A stretch of DNA of 64,000 nt from Sinohyriopsis cumingii (GCA_028554795.2 CM068839.1:12861220-12925219), one strand, 5' to 3'. Numbered from the stretch's first letter, positions 12,421 to 25,533 are shown. Numbers and translations are program-made. The notes: generated by a model not told the origin, from the letters alone.

Positions 12421-13384
12421 CAGGGTGAAAATAAAAGCTGAAATTTATTACCTTTAGTTTAAGAGCATATGTTTTGATGACAGTTCCAGGTCACAGACCC
12501 ATTTGTCATTAATCTCTAGTCAGCCATGGCTTACATAGCATCTCCGTAAAGGTTTATTTAACATGGAGATGGCATACAATGCACCATTCACAGTAATCTT
12601 GTAAGCATGGATCTTTAGCATGGTTTATCCAGCATTTATCAAACTGTACATGTATATGCATTTTCTGAAGTACTGCAGTATCTTTTCGGAATTAGGTCAC
12701 TGTTGCCTGTTTGTTAACTTTGACTTCATCATGGATTTTATTCAATATCTTGAACACTATCAATTTTACACTAGTGAAACTTTCTCAGTGTATATGTCCT
12801 AATGAGCTGTATTTTGCATTTATAAAAGTGTGTCAGTATCAGCAAAACCAGGTTACTTTGACCTACCTTTGATGCTTCAGAGACATTTCTGTTAGCATGT
12901 ACATGGCACACAAATTATATTGTTTAGCTTTAGCCACTTGCTTCACAGGGCAGGTAACTTGGAACTTTTATTCAATTGGCATAAATTATACTCATCCTGT
13001 ACTGGTGTATAATTTTGAAAATTTAAACTTCATCAGTCACATGATTTGGCAACTTCAGTACATTCAGGCTATAAACCCACAAGTTAGTAGGATTTGAGAC
13101 TGCTGCTGATGCATATTTGCAACAATCATGACAAAATTGGTCATTAGACTCGTGTTCTAACCAGTCATATTCAGCATGACATGCCTATTGAATGTTTCTT
13201 ATGTTTTGTAGAATCATGCTGCTTTTTCGAAAGATTTCTCTTCTTTGCTTCTGTTTTAGCCTCTGTTTTCTCTCAGAAAACTAATGAATATCATATATGC
13301 CTACTGTCAAAACAATTATTGGTGACATTGACCTCTGATATGTCTTAATGAAATTGCCTGTTGCATCAGATGCAGCTAACCCAG
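12421..13384. other. non-coding host DNA
   Basis: AT-rich sequence with scattered short frames. No domain, splice-supported exon or repeat array was seen. Confidence 0.5.
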
Positions 13385-14085
13385 TTTGCAAACCAGTCAG
13401 TATTGTCTGGTACTTGAGCTTTTTTTTCAGATAGACTGCATTATCAAATACAAACCTCTCAATATAGTCCGGTGCTTTATCTCTTTTTCCAGATAGACTG
13501 CATTATAAAATACAAACCAGTCAGTATTGTCCGGTACTTTAGCTCTTTTTCTAGATAGACTGCATTATAAAATACAAACCTCTCAATATAGTTCAGTACT
13601 TTATCTCTTTTTCCAGATAGATTGCATTATAAAATACAAACCAGTCAGTATTGTCTGGTACTTTATCTCCCTTTCCAGATAGACTGCATTATAAAATACA
13701 AACCTCTCATATAGTCGAGTACTTTAGCTCTTTTTCCAAATAGACTGCATTATAAAAATACAAACCTCTCGATATAGTCTGGTACTTAGCTCTTTTTCCA
13801 GATAGACTGCATTATAAAATACAAACCTCTCAATATAGTTTGGTACTTTATCTCTTTTTCCAGATAAACTGCATTATAAAATACAAACCAGTCAGTATTG
13901 TCTGGTACTTTGCTCTTTTTCCAAATAGACTGCATTATAAAATACAAACCTCTCATTATAGTCCGGTACTTTGGCTCTTTTTTCCATATGAACTGAATTA
14001 TAAAATATGAACCTGTCCATATTGTCTGTTACTTCAGCTCTATTTTGAGATGAACTGCATTGTAAAATACAAAGTTATTGATAAT
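13385..14085. repeat. 63-bp minisatellite, about 11 copies
   Basis: Units contain AAATACAAACCAGTCAGTAT, TGGTACTTTAGCTCTTTTTC and CAGATAGACTGCATTATAA. Divergence rises toward the 3' end (about 13980-14085). Confidence 0.9.
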
Positions 14086-14729
14086 TTGACACTAAATTCA
14101 TAACACTTGTACCCAGAACATTGAAAATCACGGATTATTCCTGCTGTATTAGAATCTCATATGCCTTATGTGAATGTGATCTGTGTTAAATTACACATAT
14201 GATTTAAGTTTGAGTATTAGATTATTATGCGTCTGGCTGATAGAGACTCCGTGCAAATGGATATGCTTTATGCTATGTCAGATGACACAGCTTTTGAATA
14301 AAGAATGAACCACCAGTGATTAAAGAAAACACATATTTTTAATTTTTTTCAAACAACTGACCTAACGTTGTGCTCTTTTTATCTTGTCTTGAAAAAAGTC
14401 ACTTGCCACCTGTCAATTTTAAATATGAGTGGACAAGTGAAATTTTGTGTGTAGCTATGTTGCCTTTGAATGCATTTCGTTTAATACTACAAAAGTTAAC
14501 ATTATCCAAAGTGACCTTTAAGCTACTATAACCCAGTACTACATTTAAATATATGGTTGATAGGGATTTGTATTTTGATGCACATCTTTAATATTGGGAG
14601 GCGATTGTGATCCAGTCCATCCTTTTAATAACTGTAATATATGTGACATTAATGTTATTCATATTGCATCTGTATCTTCTCATACAACTACCACCACCAG
14701 CCAGGAAAATGGCCCCTTGGTAATAACAT

Positions 14730-15115
14730 TGAAAATATTGCGCTTCCCACCCTACTCTCATATCTATAGTTACTGGGCATGAAATGGCAACTTTATATAT
14801 GCAGCTGATATTTGATCCCATGATCAGGATAATAACATGGAATTGATTGATATCCCCACCCTATTATTATATCTATAGTTACCGGGCATGAAATGGCAAT
14901 TTTATATATGCAACTAATATTTGATCTCAGGATCAGGATCCATAACTTGTAAACTATTGAGATCCATATTCAGTTATGTTGGTGTACTTACTGGGCATGA
15001 AATGTCAACTTTATATATGCAACTAATATTTGATCTCAGGATCAGGGTCCATAACTTGGAAACTATTGAGATCCATGTTCAGTTATGTAGGTATACTTGC
15101 TGGGCATAAGAAGGC
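14730..15115. repeat. 109-bp minisatellite, about 3.5 copies
   Basis: The phrase GGGCATGAAATGGCAA recurs at about 14776, 14886, 14994 and 15102. Between copies lie TATATATGCA, CTAATATTTGATC and CCATAACTTG. Confidence 0.85.
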
Positions 15116-15189
15116 AAATTTACATATGCAGTTGACAATGACCTCAGGGTCAATCCCTAACCTCGATGATTTGGTCCCTCGGTCACAAG

Positions 15190-16320
15190 TTGGAAACTAC
15201 TGAGATTCCTATCCTTTAACCTTGTACATACTACTTGTCATGAAGCTATAAACGCACATACCCGACTGGCATTACCCATAGTAACCGGCCCAAAAGGTTG
15301 CAAGCTTTGAGATGGACGTCAGAAGCAAGAAGCTTGGGAATATGTTTTTCAGATACAGAATTCTTGTTTGGAATTATAACTATACCATTATCTCATCTGT
15401 TTTATATGCATCTATTTTGTACTTCTTGGCAATGTTAACAAATCATTAGATATGTACAAATAATTTTGCTTTGTAAAAATTTTATTATTGTAAGCAGGCA
15501 GCCTATCAGATGATTGTACTGTATAACATTTAATATCAATGAAATTATGCTTGGTGTGTAAAAATATCTCTACATTTTTATTTCATGCAAGTTGTATATA
15601 CAGATGTGTTTCATGTCAACAGTCTTCATACATGGCTTGTGTATCTTTCATTTATCTTGGCGCAGACTTGACACTGTGATCACTTTGTCATCTTTTGTTT
15701 ATGTATCTGTCTTTATGTCAGTCCATTCATCCAAACCCCATATTAACCCTGGTATTTTACTTTCCGTTTTGTACACCTATTATAGCTGAAAAAATTGGCT
15801 GGACAAAAAGTGGGTCTTGTTCTATTATTCTAGTCTTGCATAGATAATCAGGGAGCCTTAAGTGCTTAGTAATAGTGGGATGGACAAAAATAAGTCTTGT
15901 TCCATTATTCTAGCATTCCATACATAATTGGTGACCTTAAGTGTCTAACAAAGGTGGCATTGCTTAGGCAAACGTGATAAAAATTGAATTCATATGTAGA
16001 AATTTGCTTTGAAATACACTTTTATGGTCTTAATACTGTTCTTTAGTTTATTTTCTGGAGGAATGGTTTTTGTGGTTTAGACATGATAACGTGGAATTTT
16101 TTTCAGTACTTGTATTTATGGATTGAGCCTGGTAGCATTGTGATATTTTCGGCATGGAAGATCCAGTTTGCAATAACTATAAAATCATGAAAATTGGGTT
16201 CCTGCAAATAAAAGTTAACCTATACCATGTTGGAAAATAATCCATATTTAATAAGACAGGAGGGTAATTTTTTTTCAGCCGTGACCAGTTAAAAGATGTC
16301 ATATAAATGGATTTTACTTG
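15190..16320. other. non-coding host DNA
   Basis: No supported gene. Two diverged copies of a segment with GGACAAAAA.TGGGTCTTGTTC..TTATTCTAG lie at about 15800 and 15885. Confidence 0.5.
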
Positions 16321-16324
16321 CTTA

Positions 16325-16870
16325 TTTGATCCAGCCAGCTCAATACAGAAGACTACTCACTGATTGGATCCAACCTACTCCATTTTAAAGACAGCACTCA
16401 CTAATTAGATCCAGCAAACTCAATGCAGAAGACAGTACTCACTGATTGGATCCATGCCAACTCAATACTGAAGACAGCACTCACTCATCGGATCCAGCAA
16501 ACTCAATAAAGAAGATAGTACTCACTGATTGTATCCATGCCAACTCAATACAGTAGACAGTACTCACTGACTGGATCCATGCCAACTCAATACTGAAGAC
16601 AGCACTCATTTATTGGATCCAGCCAACTCAAGAAAGAAGATAGTACTCACTGATTGTATCCATGCCAACTCAATGCAGAAGACAGTACTCACTGATTGGA
16701 TCCATGCCAACTCAGTGCAGAAGACAGTACTCACTGATTGGATCCATGCCAACTCAATACAGAAAACATTACTCACTGATTGGATCCATGCCAATTCAGT
16801 ACTGACATAGCACTCACTAATTGGATTCATGCCAACTCAATACTGAAGATAGCACTCACTAATTGGATAA
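16325..16870. repeat. 42-bp minisatellite, about 13 copies
   Basis: Units are of the form CACTGATTGGATCCATGCCA followed by ACTCAATACAGAAGACAGTACT. 42 is divisible by 3, so both strands show open frames of 14-residue repeats. These are artefacts. Confidence 0.9.
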
Positions 16871-17363
16871 GCAATACAGGTGGTAGAAATGAACCACTTC
16901 GAAAAAGTCGCTCTTAGATAACAGATTTATCTGTTTGCAGATGCACTGAGTACAAAATTGTTTTCTTTTTGTCAGTACATTAACTTCGCTGTCTGCTCAG
17001 TAACTATTGAAGGACTTTTTAATGGACTTGAACAGTGATATGGTGGAGGTATCAAAATGTCCAAGGTCAGGTCAGAGTTTTACTTTTTTGTCAGATTTTA
17101 AATTAGGAACCCATTTGACTTGCAGACTTGCCCTTGCATCATAAACTAAGATTTGTTCAGTGTATACTTGTGAAAAGGGTACCTGTGATTTTCCAGGAAA
17201 TTAAGGTGTTTTAATCACTACTGATAATTCATTGCATAACTCCTGTTTTTGGGGATGTTTCTAAAAATACGAATTTAAAAAAAAATTCAAATGCATTATT
17301 GCAAGCTTCCCTCATGATGTTTCCTTTCATTTCTGAAGATGTATTCCTTAATAGATAATCAGC

Positions 17364-17655
17364 TGCCAACAAGGGATGCCTTTAGTATAATGCTGGCTTT
17401 ACAACAAGGGATGCCTTTAGTATAATGCTGGCTTTACAACAAGGGATGCCTTTAGTATAATGCTGGTTTTACAACAAGGGATGTCTTTAGTATAATGCTG
17501 GCTTTACAACAAGGGATGCCTTTAGTATAATGCTGGCTTTACAACAAGGGATGCCTTTAGTATAATGCTGGCTTTACAACAAGGGATGCCTTTAGTATAA
17601 TGCTGGCTTTACAACAAGGGATGCCTTTAGTATAATGCTGGCTTTACAACACTGC
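17364..17655. repeat. 35-bp minisatellite, 8 nearly identical copies
   Basis: Repeats of ACAACAAGGGATGCCTTTAG plus TATAATGCTGGCTTT occur every 35 bp (17401, 17436 and onward). They are almost invariant, so the array is recent. Confidence 0.95.
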
Positions 17656-17689
17656 TTTGCTCAAGGGATATTTTTAATATACCTGCCAG

Positions 17690-18230
17690 AAGTGTTATAT
17701 TATGAGGCGGTCCATGAGGTTACTAACTTGGTTTCTGCACAATAATTTGAGTCGCACTTGTGTAAGGAAAAAGAACCCTAATTGACTTTGGAGTCAACTG
17801 AGAAAGGACGTGTTTTTTCCCTAGAGACCCTAGTTCTCCCACTGTGCTTTCTCCATGGCACTGGCTGGGCAAGTGATTTAAGGCTACATCCTAGGCTGTT
17901 AAAACAAGACTGCAGGTTGCATCCGACACACGGTCAATAGGTTGCACATCTCTGATATAAAGTTATCCAACTTTGTGGATGGCATGCACTTTGTATAAAA
18001 AGAACTATATTGATTTTTGGACCCAAAGATCAACAGTCAAGGCTCCTGTGACTGAAAGAATAGAAATAGCTTCCTCACAATAATATTAGCTCTGCATCAT
18101 AAACCTGAACCAAACTCTCTGGATGGTTTGCACTTAGGATAAGGAAGAAGACTTAATTTGGGGGTCAACAGAATGGTCTTTACTGAAAGAACGAACGTGA
18201 TTTCAGCACAAGTTTAAAATTGTCTGAATA
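17690..18230. repeat. dispersed repeat family related to the 67-bp satellite
   Basis: Contains TATCCAACTTTGTGGATGGC, ATGCACTTTG, GGATGGTTTGCACTTAGG and TGACTGAAAGAA phrases shared with 6290-6900. Confidence 0.55.
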
Positions 18231-18491
18231 TAGGACTATTGGACAGGGTGGGAATACAATGTGCCATTCACAGTTAATTTTTTTTGGTATTAACTCGAAC
18301 AAAATAACATCACAGATCATTAGACCTTTCAGACATGTCTACCAACCCTGCAAATTTATGTTACCCGAATCGATGGGAGGACTGCAGATTCAGACCTGAT
18401 ATGGTTAGTTAAACATAGTACATAATATGGGACAACGAGACTTGTAACCAGAAGGAGAACTGAAATGCAAGAAATATGTAATAAGTGGTAT

Positions 18492-18612
18492 TTACAGTAA
18501 TGCAGGAACTGTTGCTTTGATTTATTTTGATCAAGTTTGAGATAATTCTTTTACAGTAATGCAGGAACTGTTGCTTTGATTTATTTTGATCAAATTTGAG
18601 ATAATTCTTTTT
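18492..18612. repeat. 59-bp direct duplication
   Basis: Two near-identical copies beginning TTACAGTAATGCAGGAACTG start at 18492 and 18551. Confidence 0.9.
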
Positions 18613-19815
18613 AAGTAATATTTCTAAACTATCTTATTTTTTTACACATTAGGAAAGATTTTTATATGTATACGAGTGTTTGTGGTACATTAATCACATT
18701 TTACAAAGGGTTTCTCCATGCATAATGTAAGTCATTTAACCTGGGACTAGAATTAAAAAGGAATTTGCATCTGAGCACGTTATCAAAATGTAGCAGACTC
18801 CCAGTTTGTATGCACAAGAGACGCCCTGTCACTGTGTTTCACAGCTGAGCTCAGAGGAAAAGCGGGGGTACCTGGTCCATGAGGCATTTAATCTATCTTA
18901 TTATTACCTATGGAAGAGGCTTCCAAAGGTGAAATTTGATGTTGTCTTGATTGATTGTTTAGTAAAATGATTGGTTAACTTCATGGTTTCACTTTCATTT
19001 CAATGTCAAACAGTCGAAGACAAAAATTAAATTAACTTTGGGCCAAGGCATTTGACAACAAATTCAACAAAATACAATAATTGTTAAAAGGGGGACTAAA
19101 ATTGTGAAATATTTAAATATCTGGATATGGGAGGGGGGAGCTATTTTTAATTCAGTGACCGTTATATTGGCATTTCAATTCCAGATCTAAAGGTCTAGTC
19201 TTCTTGATAAATTATATTTAAATCCATCCAAGAATTATTCGAACACTTTTGTAACTACCTTATTAATAAAACGAGATTGCTTATTACCATTATAAAAGTA
19301 CAAGAAAAAACACGTCTGTTCTGGTCAGAAAACGTTCATGGATATGATTAAATAAGTGGCAAGTTTCTAATGTCGCCCACTTTTTTTTAAACAAACTTTA
19401 CAAATTGCAAATTCCAACCAATGATGTTATGCTCCCACTGAAATTGTCGAAGGAATCGTATTGTCTTATCCCAAATCCATTTCATAATGATAATATAAAA
19501 ACTATCAACTTACAGTCGTGCAATTTTAAACACGTTATCTTGATTTTAAATAAATGACCTGGTTGTATTTTCAAGCCATTTAAGTAGCTTTTAATATTTA
19601 CACTTTTGATCTTGTGGGATATCATACCTTTTATTTTTACAGCACTCGTGTTAGCCTGGTTTACAAATTTAATTTAGTAGTCATATTTGTATTAATACGT
19701 AATTGTCCAATTCTATTTTCATGCCTTCAAGTAATTTTCAAAATTTTGTCTTCATTTTAAAGTTTTGGGAGTAAGACTTTTGATATTTTCATTGGAATCC
19801 ATCATATATTACAGA
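18613..19815. other. non-coding host DNA
   Basis: AT-rich, with no coding exon, RNA gene or array recognised. Confidence 0.5.
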
Positions 19816-19819
19816 CTTC

Positions 19820-20060
19820 ACACTAAAAGTTTGCTAGCATTTTCACATCAGAAGGCCTCGCTTTTTATTGTATTTTCACGTCGGAAGGCCTCGCATTTGA
19901 TGGCATTTTCACGTCGGAAGGCCTCGCATTTGATAGCATTTTCACATCATAAGGCATCGGTTTTGATTGTATTTTCACGTCGGAAGGCCTCGCTTTTGAT
20001 TGTATTTTCACATCGGAATCCATCGCATTTGATAGCATTTTCACATCGGGAGGTCTCATT
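19820..20060. repeat. 33-bp minisatellite, about 7 copies
   Basis: Units contain ATTTTCACGTCGGAAGGCCT and CGCATTTGATAG. The 33-bp period opens frames on both strands. The 111-residue plus-strand frame is a repeat artefact. Confidence 0.9.
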
Positions 20061-20278
20061 CAGGTCAGTGTCACTATGTTACATTTGTATCTTCATATAG
20101 TCATGAATTCAACATTATATATCTTGTTTTCATTAGATTTCTTGGGGTTTATATTCATGCTATATAGAATGCTGTGATGATAGACAGACAGGGCTGTCTC
20201 GGTCAGTCTGGACTACTGAAAAATGCTATAAATGTACCATATGCAGAGTATACCATAGTTATCGGAAATATATACAGA

Positions 20279-20515
20279 GACCCAGGGTGGCTGAGTGTTC
20301 TAAGGGGATCGCCTTTACAGATCACTGACATCTCGCCCCTTTCCGCGTGAAATTCGAGTCTCGGGCTCGTTCAACGTGTTTACGTGAGAAAGCTTGCCAG
20401 TAGCTTCCCATGGGTCGGTGGTTCTTCCCAGGGTTTTTCTGGGTTCTTCCTCCACCAAATACACTGGCCGCCATGTATAGTTTGTGCTGAAAAAAATGTT
20501 ATTAAATTCATAACA
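20279..20515 (+). repeat. tRNA-derived SINE (leucine/serine-like head)
   Basis: The head GGCTGAGTGTTCTAAGG has an A-box-like layout. The B-box region is degenerate. The body is GAGAAAGCTTGCCAGTAGCTT, GGGTCGGTGGTTCTT, CTGGCCGCCATGTATAG, ending near AACAACAGC. The same family occurs at 24474 and, reversed, at 24985. Confidence 0.75.
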
Positions 20516-20754
20516 ACAGCAAACATGGATGCAGCCTAATATTGTAAATGCAACTGTGTTTTTGTAAGTATTGCCTTACAGTGATGCCATGTAGGAAATG
20601 AGTTATTGAAGGTTATATACACATTTTATCCGTTATCGGACTGTTGGGATTGACTGACATTTATAATTTCAGCTATTTAAAATGTTTTAAGTAGATCAGC
20701 TCTGACCCTGTTACATTATGCTAGAGTTGGGTGTAACTAAAGGTCAGTATTTTC

Positions 20755-20965
20755 GTGATATGCAAGGTTTTATGATACAAAAGCCTGTCACATTCATGAT
20801 GCAAGGTTTTATGATACAAAGCCTGTCACATTCATGGCAATAAAACTACATGTTGTATTAGTAATATCGATAACGTTGACCATTGAGTAAATTAAAAACA
20901 TGGCAATAAAGTTACATGTTGTATTGGTAATCTCGATAACGTTGACCATTGAGTAAATTAAGTAT
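20755..20965. repeat. two short local direct duplications
   Basis: TGCAAGGTTTTATGATACAA followed by GCCTGTCACATTCATG occurs twice (about 20760 and 20801). A segment with ATGGCAATAAA.TACATGTTGTATT and GATAACGTTGACCATTGAGT also occurs twice (about 20835 and 20900). Confidence 0.85.
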
Positions 20966-21224
20966 GCTATTTTGATATGTATAAAAAAATCACTTAAGAA
21001 TGGTATATGTTAACAAATTTGTTACATAAATATAAGCATATTTGTATATCTGTCCATTGTTTTTATACCTACATTGTGTCGATTGATTTATTTGTTTAGC
21101 TCTCCTGGTTATGCTGCTTACGTGATGCCCTCTTGTCCGTCGTCCATCCGTCTGTTAGCAGAAGTTTGTTATCGACGCTTAGCTTTTCCTAAACTACTGG
21201 AGGATTGTAATGCAGCTTGGAAAA

Positions 21225-21960
21225 CTCAATTTATTCCAGGTCTGTTTGGTCTTTAATGAAGATGAAACTTGGCAAACGCACATTTATTCCACGGTCTGTT
21301 TGGTCTTAAATAAAAGTGAAACTTGGCAAACGTACATTTATTCCACGGTCTGTTTGGTCTTAAATAAAAGTGAAACTTGGCAAACGTACATTTATTCCAC
21401 GGTCTGTTTGGTCTTAAATAAAAGTGAAACTTGGCAAACGCACATTTATTCCACGGTCTGTTTGGTCTTAAATGAAAAATAAATTTGGCAAACGCACATT
21501 TATTCCATGGTCTGTTTCGTGTTAAATAAAAGTGAAATTTGGCAAACGCACATTTATTCCACGGTCTGTTTGGTTATAAATGAAAATGAGACTTGGCAAA
21601 CGCACATTTATACCACGGTCTGTTTGGTCTTAATTGAAAATGAAACTTGGTAAACGCACATTTATTCCACGGTCTGTTTGGTCTTAAATGAAAGTGAAGC
21701 TTGACAAACGCACATTTATACCACGGTCCGTTTGGTCTTAAATGAACATGAAACTTGGCAAACGCACATTTATTCCACCGTCTGTTTGATCTTTAATGAA
21801 CATGAAACTTGGCAAACGCACATTTATTCCACCGTCTGTTTGATCTTAAATGAACATGAAACTTGGCAAACGCACATTTATTCCACCGTCTGTTTGATCT
21901 TTAATGAAAACGAAACTTGACAGACGCACATTCATTCCACGGTCTGTTTGGTCTTAAATC
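21225..21960. repeat. 54-bp minisatellite, about 13 copies
   Basis: Units contain GAAACTTGGCAAACGCACAT, TTATTCCACGGTCTGTTTGG and TCTTAAATGAAAAT. The period was read from 21241, 21295 and 21349. 54 is divisible by 3 and leaves 18-residue repeat frames that are not genes. Confidence 0.95.
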
Positions 21961-22885
21961 AAAATTATGGCGCATATGCATCCTTTAGGGCTGCAGCTGC
22001 TTTAAAGGTTTATCGCTAATCAGATGGCACGGAGTTTTCTTTCCAATCAGGATATTTGTTTTTAATTACCCCTTGATACATAAATTTTTCAACCCGTATA
22101 CTGGATATAATAGGTTCTTATTTTCAATAAATCAGAATAAGAATATTTTTTCAAGCTATTTCAGGCCGAATTTGTTATAATTTTTAAAATCTCAGCCCCA
22201 TCTCCACCCCACCCCCACCCTTAAATAAAAATCCGTTGCCGCTTTTATCTGAGTAGATGGTCCCGTGAACATGGAAGTTTTGTGATGTCAAGTTAGTCTG
22301 GAATGAAAATGTGGACAACTTCACATCCAATATTGCCGCCACGGCAGCTGCCATTAAAATCATGTTATTGTTACTTCTAAATGGATGATGGGGTCCACAT
22401 GAGTATTCTCGTGGTCTTGTTGGCGATGTTGAAAATCTTGGTTTAGCATCTTCTGGGGCGTTTAAAGTTGTAGCAAGATCTAGTTTTCATGACATGTAAG
22501 ATACAATTTAGGTATAGTCTATTTGATTACAAACAATGAAAACGGTGCCAATCAGGCCTCCGATACGATTACCCTGTCAGCTATCTTCAAAATCTTGTTG
22601 TAAGAGAGGACCTTATAGACAGTGGGTTTTCACTCATAGTCTTCTTGTATCCAGCTCGTCCCGAGTTATAAAACAAAACAGTGCTTATGAATGGTGGCTA
22701 TCTTGAACATCGTGTTATCACTGCTCCGCTTGGTATGATGGTATCAAATGGGATTGCACTAAAAACCTATTCACTGCATGTAATTGATCCTAAACAGTGG
22801 TCATACTGACATTAAAAGAAAACTACTTTATTCTTGCAATATACAGTTAATCGTATATTAAAATATTAAATAGCAAAACGATTTT
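21961..22885. other. non-coding, dispersed repeat
   Basis: Phrases such as CCAATATTGCCGCCAC, CTTCTAAATGGATGATGG and GGTCCTAAATGAAAATGG-type segments recur at 46080-46960. This is a dispersed host repeat without coding capacity. Confidence 0.5.
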
Positions 22886-22888
22886 GAG

Positions 22889-23040
22889 AGTCGCGGTAGC
22901 TCAGTAGAGCATCGGTCTCATAATCCAAGTGTCGCGGGTTCGATACCCACCCAGGCCAGTCGTCAGGGTCTGGTGCCTCTGTGTGTGCAAAGTACCGTTA
23001 AAACCAAACAACCAAAAAAAATAAACGAAAAAAGAAACCC
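22889..23040 (+). repeat. tRNA-Met-like SINE or tRNA relic
   Basis: GGTAGCTCAGTAGAGCATCG, then CTCATAA (CAT anticodon position), then GGGTTCGATACCC resemble tRNA-Met. The anticodon stem has a mismatch and the acceptor arms do not pair well. A-rich sequence follows at about 22995-23038, as in SINE tails. Confidence 0.55.
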
Positions 23041-24470
23041 TAGAATTGAAGACTGGACTATATTTGGCTGCTTTTTGCTGACTAAATCGAAAGGTGATTT
23101 CACTAAAATACTACTACAGCATCATGTTCTAACGGCAAAATGGTGCTCGCCGGACCTTGAGTGAGACACCATAGTGGTGGTCAAAAAATTGTTGTTATCA
23201 GTACTCCTGTCACATAAATGGTGGTACTTGTAAAGGTTTAATTGGTTCTGAAGAAAACTGGTGCTCATCTGATTATCCAAACATCATCACTATTTTGAAA
23301 AAGTTTGGAAGACCAGACCAAGTTGACTTTTGGGTCAAGTCAGAGGTCATTGCTTTCATATTTTGGCTTACTTGGCCATTACGCAAAATGGACGCTTAGG
23401 GGCATGTTTATACGCCTGTAGTGCGTCCTTCAACAACTACAACTTACAAGCGCAATTGGACAAATTGCTAAAGTATTTACTCGCTTATGAGCCAAAAAAA
23501 ATTGCAAAAAACAACAAAGATCCCGATTTACCATAGGATAATGCGCCTGCAGACCAGGGTATATGTTGCTTGCTCTACTGGTTACTCCTACCAAACTGCA
23601 CAGACCCAGATCTGCCGTCGCATAATGCGCGGGCTGATCTGGTCGGTGCAGTTTGGAGTTGGATTCGACTTAAAAGCGAGTGTATACGGTCCCTAATATG
23701 GTATAGACTCTATAGAGCATCCTGGCATAAAAGACCTCTCACGTGTGAACAAATAATGCTGATCCGCTATTAAATATGGTTGCTATTAATATTATTAGAA
23801 AACCCTTTAAATTATTTATAAAAAGCCGCTGCAGTGTATTATACCAGTTATAATAGAAAATATGAAGACATTTCACTTTGTCACAGACGATGCAGATCTG
23901 TCATCAATATGGCCACCATTGCTAAAAATAGAAAAAATAAATATTGAACAAAAATAAATAAAACAATTTCTGTTTCCAAAAAAAAGTGCTGCTCAGTGAA
24001 TTGACCGAATTTGACAAAAAGAATATTGGCATAGAAGGCATTCGAGTTAGAGGAATTTGATGCATGTTCACGACTGTTAGAAGACAAACATTGATGACGT
24101 GGGCGAATGATGCTGATGTGCCATATAACATGGATGAAGAAAGAATAACTAGGAAAACACTGAAACAATTGTTTTCATGACATCAACAGCCTTGAACGAA
24201 ATTTAAATTTGCCACAAACGATGCTGATGTGTCATCAGTTATGGATGAATATTTAAAAAGCATTGGACGAAATTCCAACAGCAATATTTATTGGCTAGCT
24301 CCTCTTGGATTTCGCTTTTGGCTAGATATCAGCAGGCGAAGTAGTCATTATTTTTCCACCCGCAGTTTTAAAATGTCTGTAAAACTATGTTAAAGATGTA
24401 GATAGTTTGTCACTGTCGCTAGTTACCCTTTTGCCTCCAGGATGTTTTGATGAAAACTACATGTGAAATG
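23041..24470. other. non-coding host DNA with a GATCTGC-family repeat at 23500-23700
   Basis: The segment 23500-23700 has ATAATGCGCCTGCAGACCAG and GATCTGCCGTCGCATAATGC in opposite arrangement, matching 8395 and 10490. No gene was recognised in the remainder. Confidence 0.5.
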
Positions 24471-24473
24471 ATT

Positions 24474-24722
24474 GGGGCCCCGAGTGGCCGAGTGGTCTAA
24501 AGCGCTGTCCGTCACGGATCACTGCCATCTCACCTCTGTCTGCGTGGGTTCGAGTCCAAGGCTCGGCAAATGTGGATATGTGAGAAAGCTTGCCGGTAGC
24601 TTCTCGTGGGTCGGTGGTTCTTTCCGGGGTTTTCCCGGTTCTTCCTCCACCATTAATACTGGCCGCCATGTATAGCCTATCTTGTGCTGAAAAATGGCGT
24701 TAAACAATATAACAACAACAAC
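24474..24722 (+). repeat. tRNA-derived SINE
   Basis: A well preserved copy: CGAGTGGCCGAGTGGTCTAA (A-box), GGGTTCGAGTCC (B-box), body GTGGGTCGGTGGTTCTTTCC, CTGGCCGCCATGTATAG, and a terminal (AAC)n run. Confidence 0.85.
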
Positions 24723-24984
24723 ATGTGAAATGATTATTATGATAGGTAAATTTCTTAGTAATTTCGGTATGACCTGCGTGCGTCGTACGCCCGTCAGCAT
24801 GATCTTGTTAACATGACTCCATATTTATGATTGGATTTCAGTCAGACTTGACATGCTGTATTATAACAATCTCGAACGAGTAACGACCGTCAGCTGTTTC
24901 ACGCATACTAACGAAATGATCATGTATTTGATTAGTTCACATTGTTACCGCGCTGGAGAAAATATTACTGATCCAGTTTTCATG

Positions 24985-25195
24985 AAACAAGGAATTGTTG
25001 TTGTTGTTGTAATAGGGTTTAACGCCATTTTTCAGCACACAATAGGCTATGCATGATGGCCAGTATTAATGGTGAAGGAAGAACCCGGAAAAACCACGGA
25101 AAGAACCACCGACCCACGAGAAGCTACTGGCAAGCTTTCTCACATACCCACATTGGCTGAATCCGAAACTCGAACCCACGCAGACAGAGAAACAA
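24985..25195 (-). repeat. tRNA-derived SINE, reverse orientation
   Basis: The reverse complement matches 24474-24722: (TTG)n at 24990, GAACCACCGACCCACGAGAA, and TCGAACCCACGCAGACAGAG. It lies 340 bp from the Polinton. Confidence 0.8.
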
Positions 25196-25527
25196 GGAAT
25201 ACATGCTCATATTAAGATCTCAGATGAGTTCGATAATGAGGGACGTCTATACATACTAATGATGTCATCTTGCTTCAGATTGGCTGAGCTTGTTACCACC
25301 ATATTTCTAACCTGATTTTGTTCAAACATGAAAGACTGGCGTGTATCATACATATCTTGGAGGAGTTCGATTATTAGGAGATGTTATCTTGTATCTGATT
25401 GGCTGAGTTTATAACATCTGATTTTTATGAAATTTTGATTATAAGCCTACATGTTTAAGATTTTCCATTAAATCTATTATGCATGAACCCATGACTAGTA
25501 ATGTCGCAATTTTTAATGTGGATATCT

Positions 25528-25533
25528 GAGATT
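25528..25533. repeat. 6-bp target-site duplication, left copy (GAGATT)
   Basis: GAGATT immediately precedes the AGTAG end of element 1 and recurs at 45696-45701 immediately after its CTACT end. Six-base duplications are the norm for Polinton integrases. Confidence 0.95.

Noticed and set aside
16606..16830. repeat proteins on both strands
   Set aside because: Both frames come from a 42-bp minisatellite. No flanking coding signal.
19765..20100. 111-residue repeat protein
   Set aside because: A product of a 33-bp minisatellite. The opposite strand is equally open.
21210..21920. 18-residue repeat proteins
   Set aside because: 54-bp minisatellite frames, interrupted irregularly.
22889..22965. 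functional tRNA-Met gene
   Set aside because: The anticodon stem mismatch and poorly paired acceptor arms, with an A-rich tail, fit a SINE or relic better.
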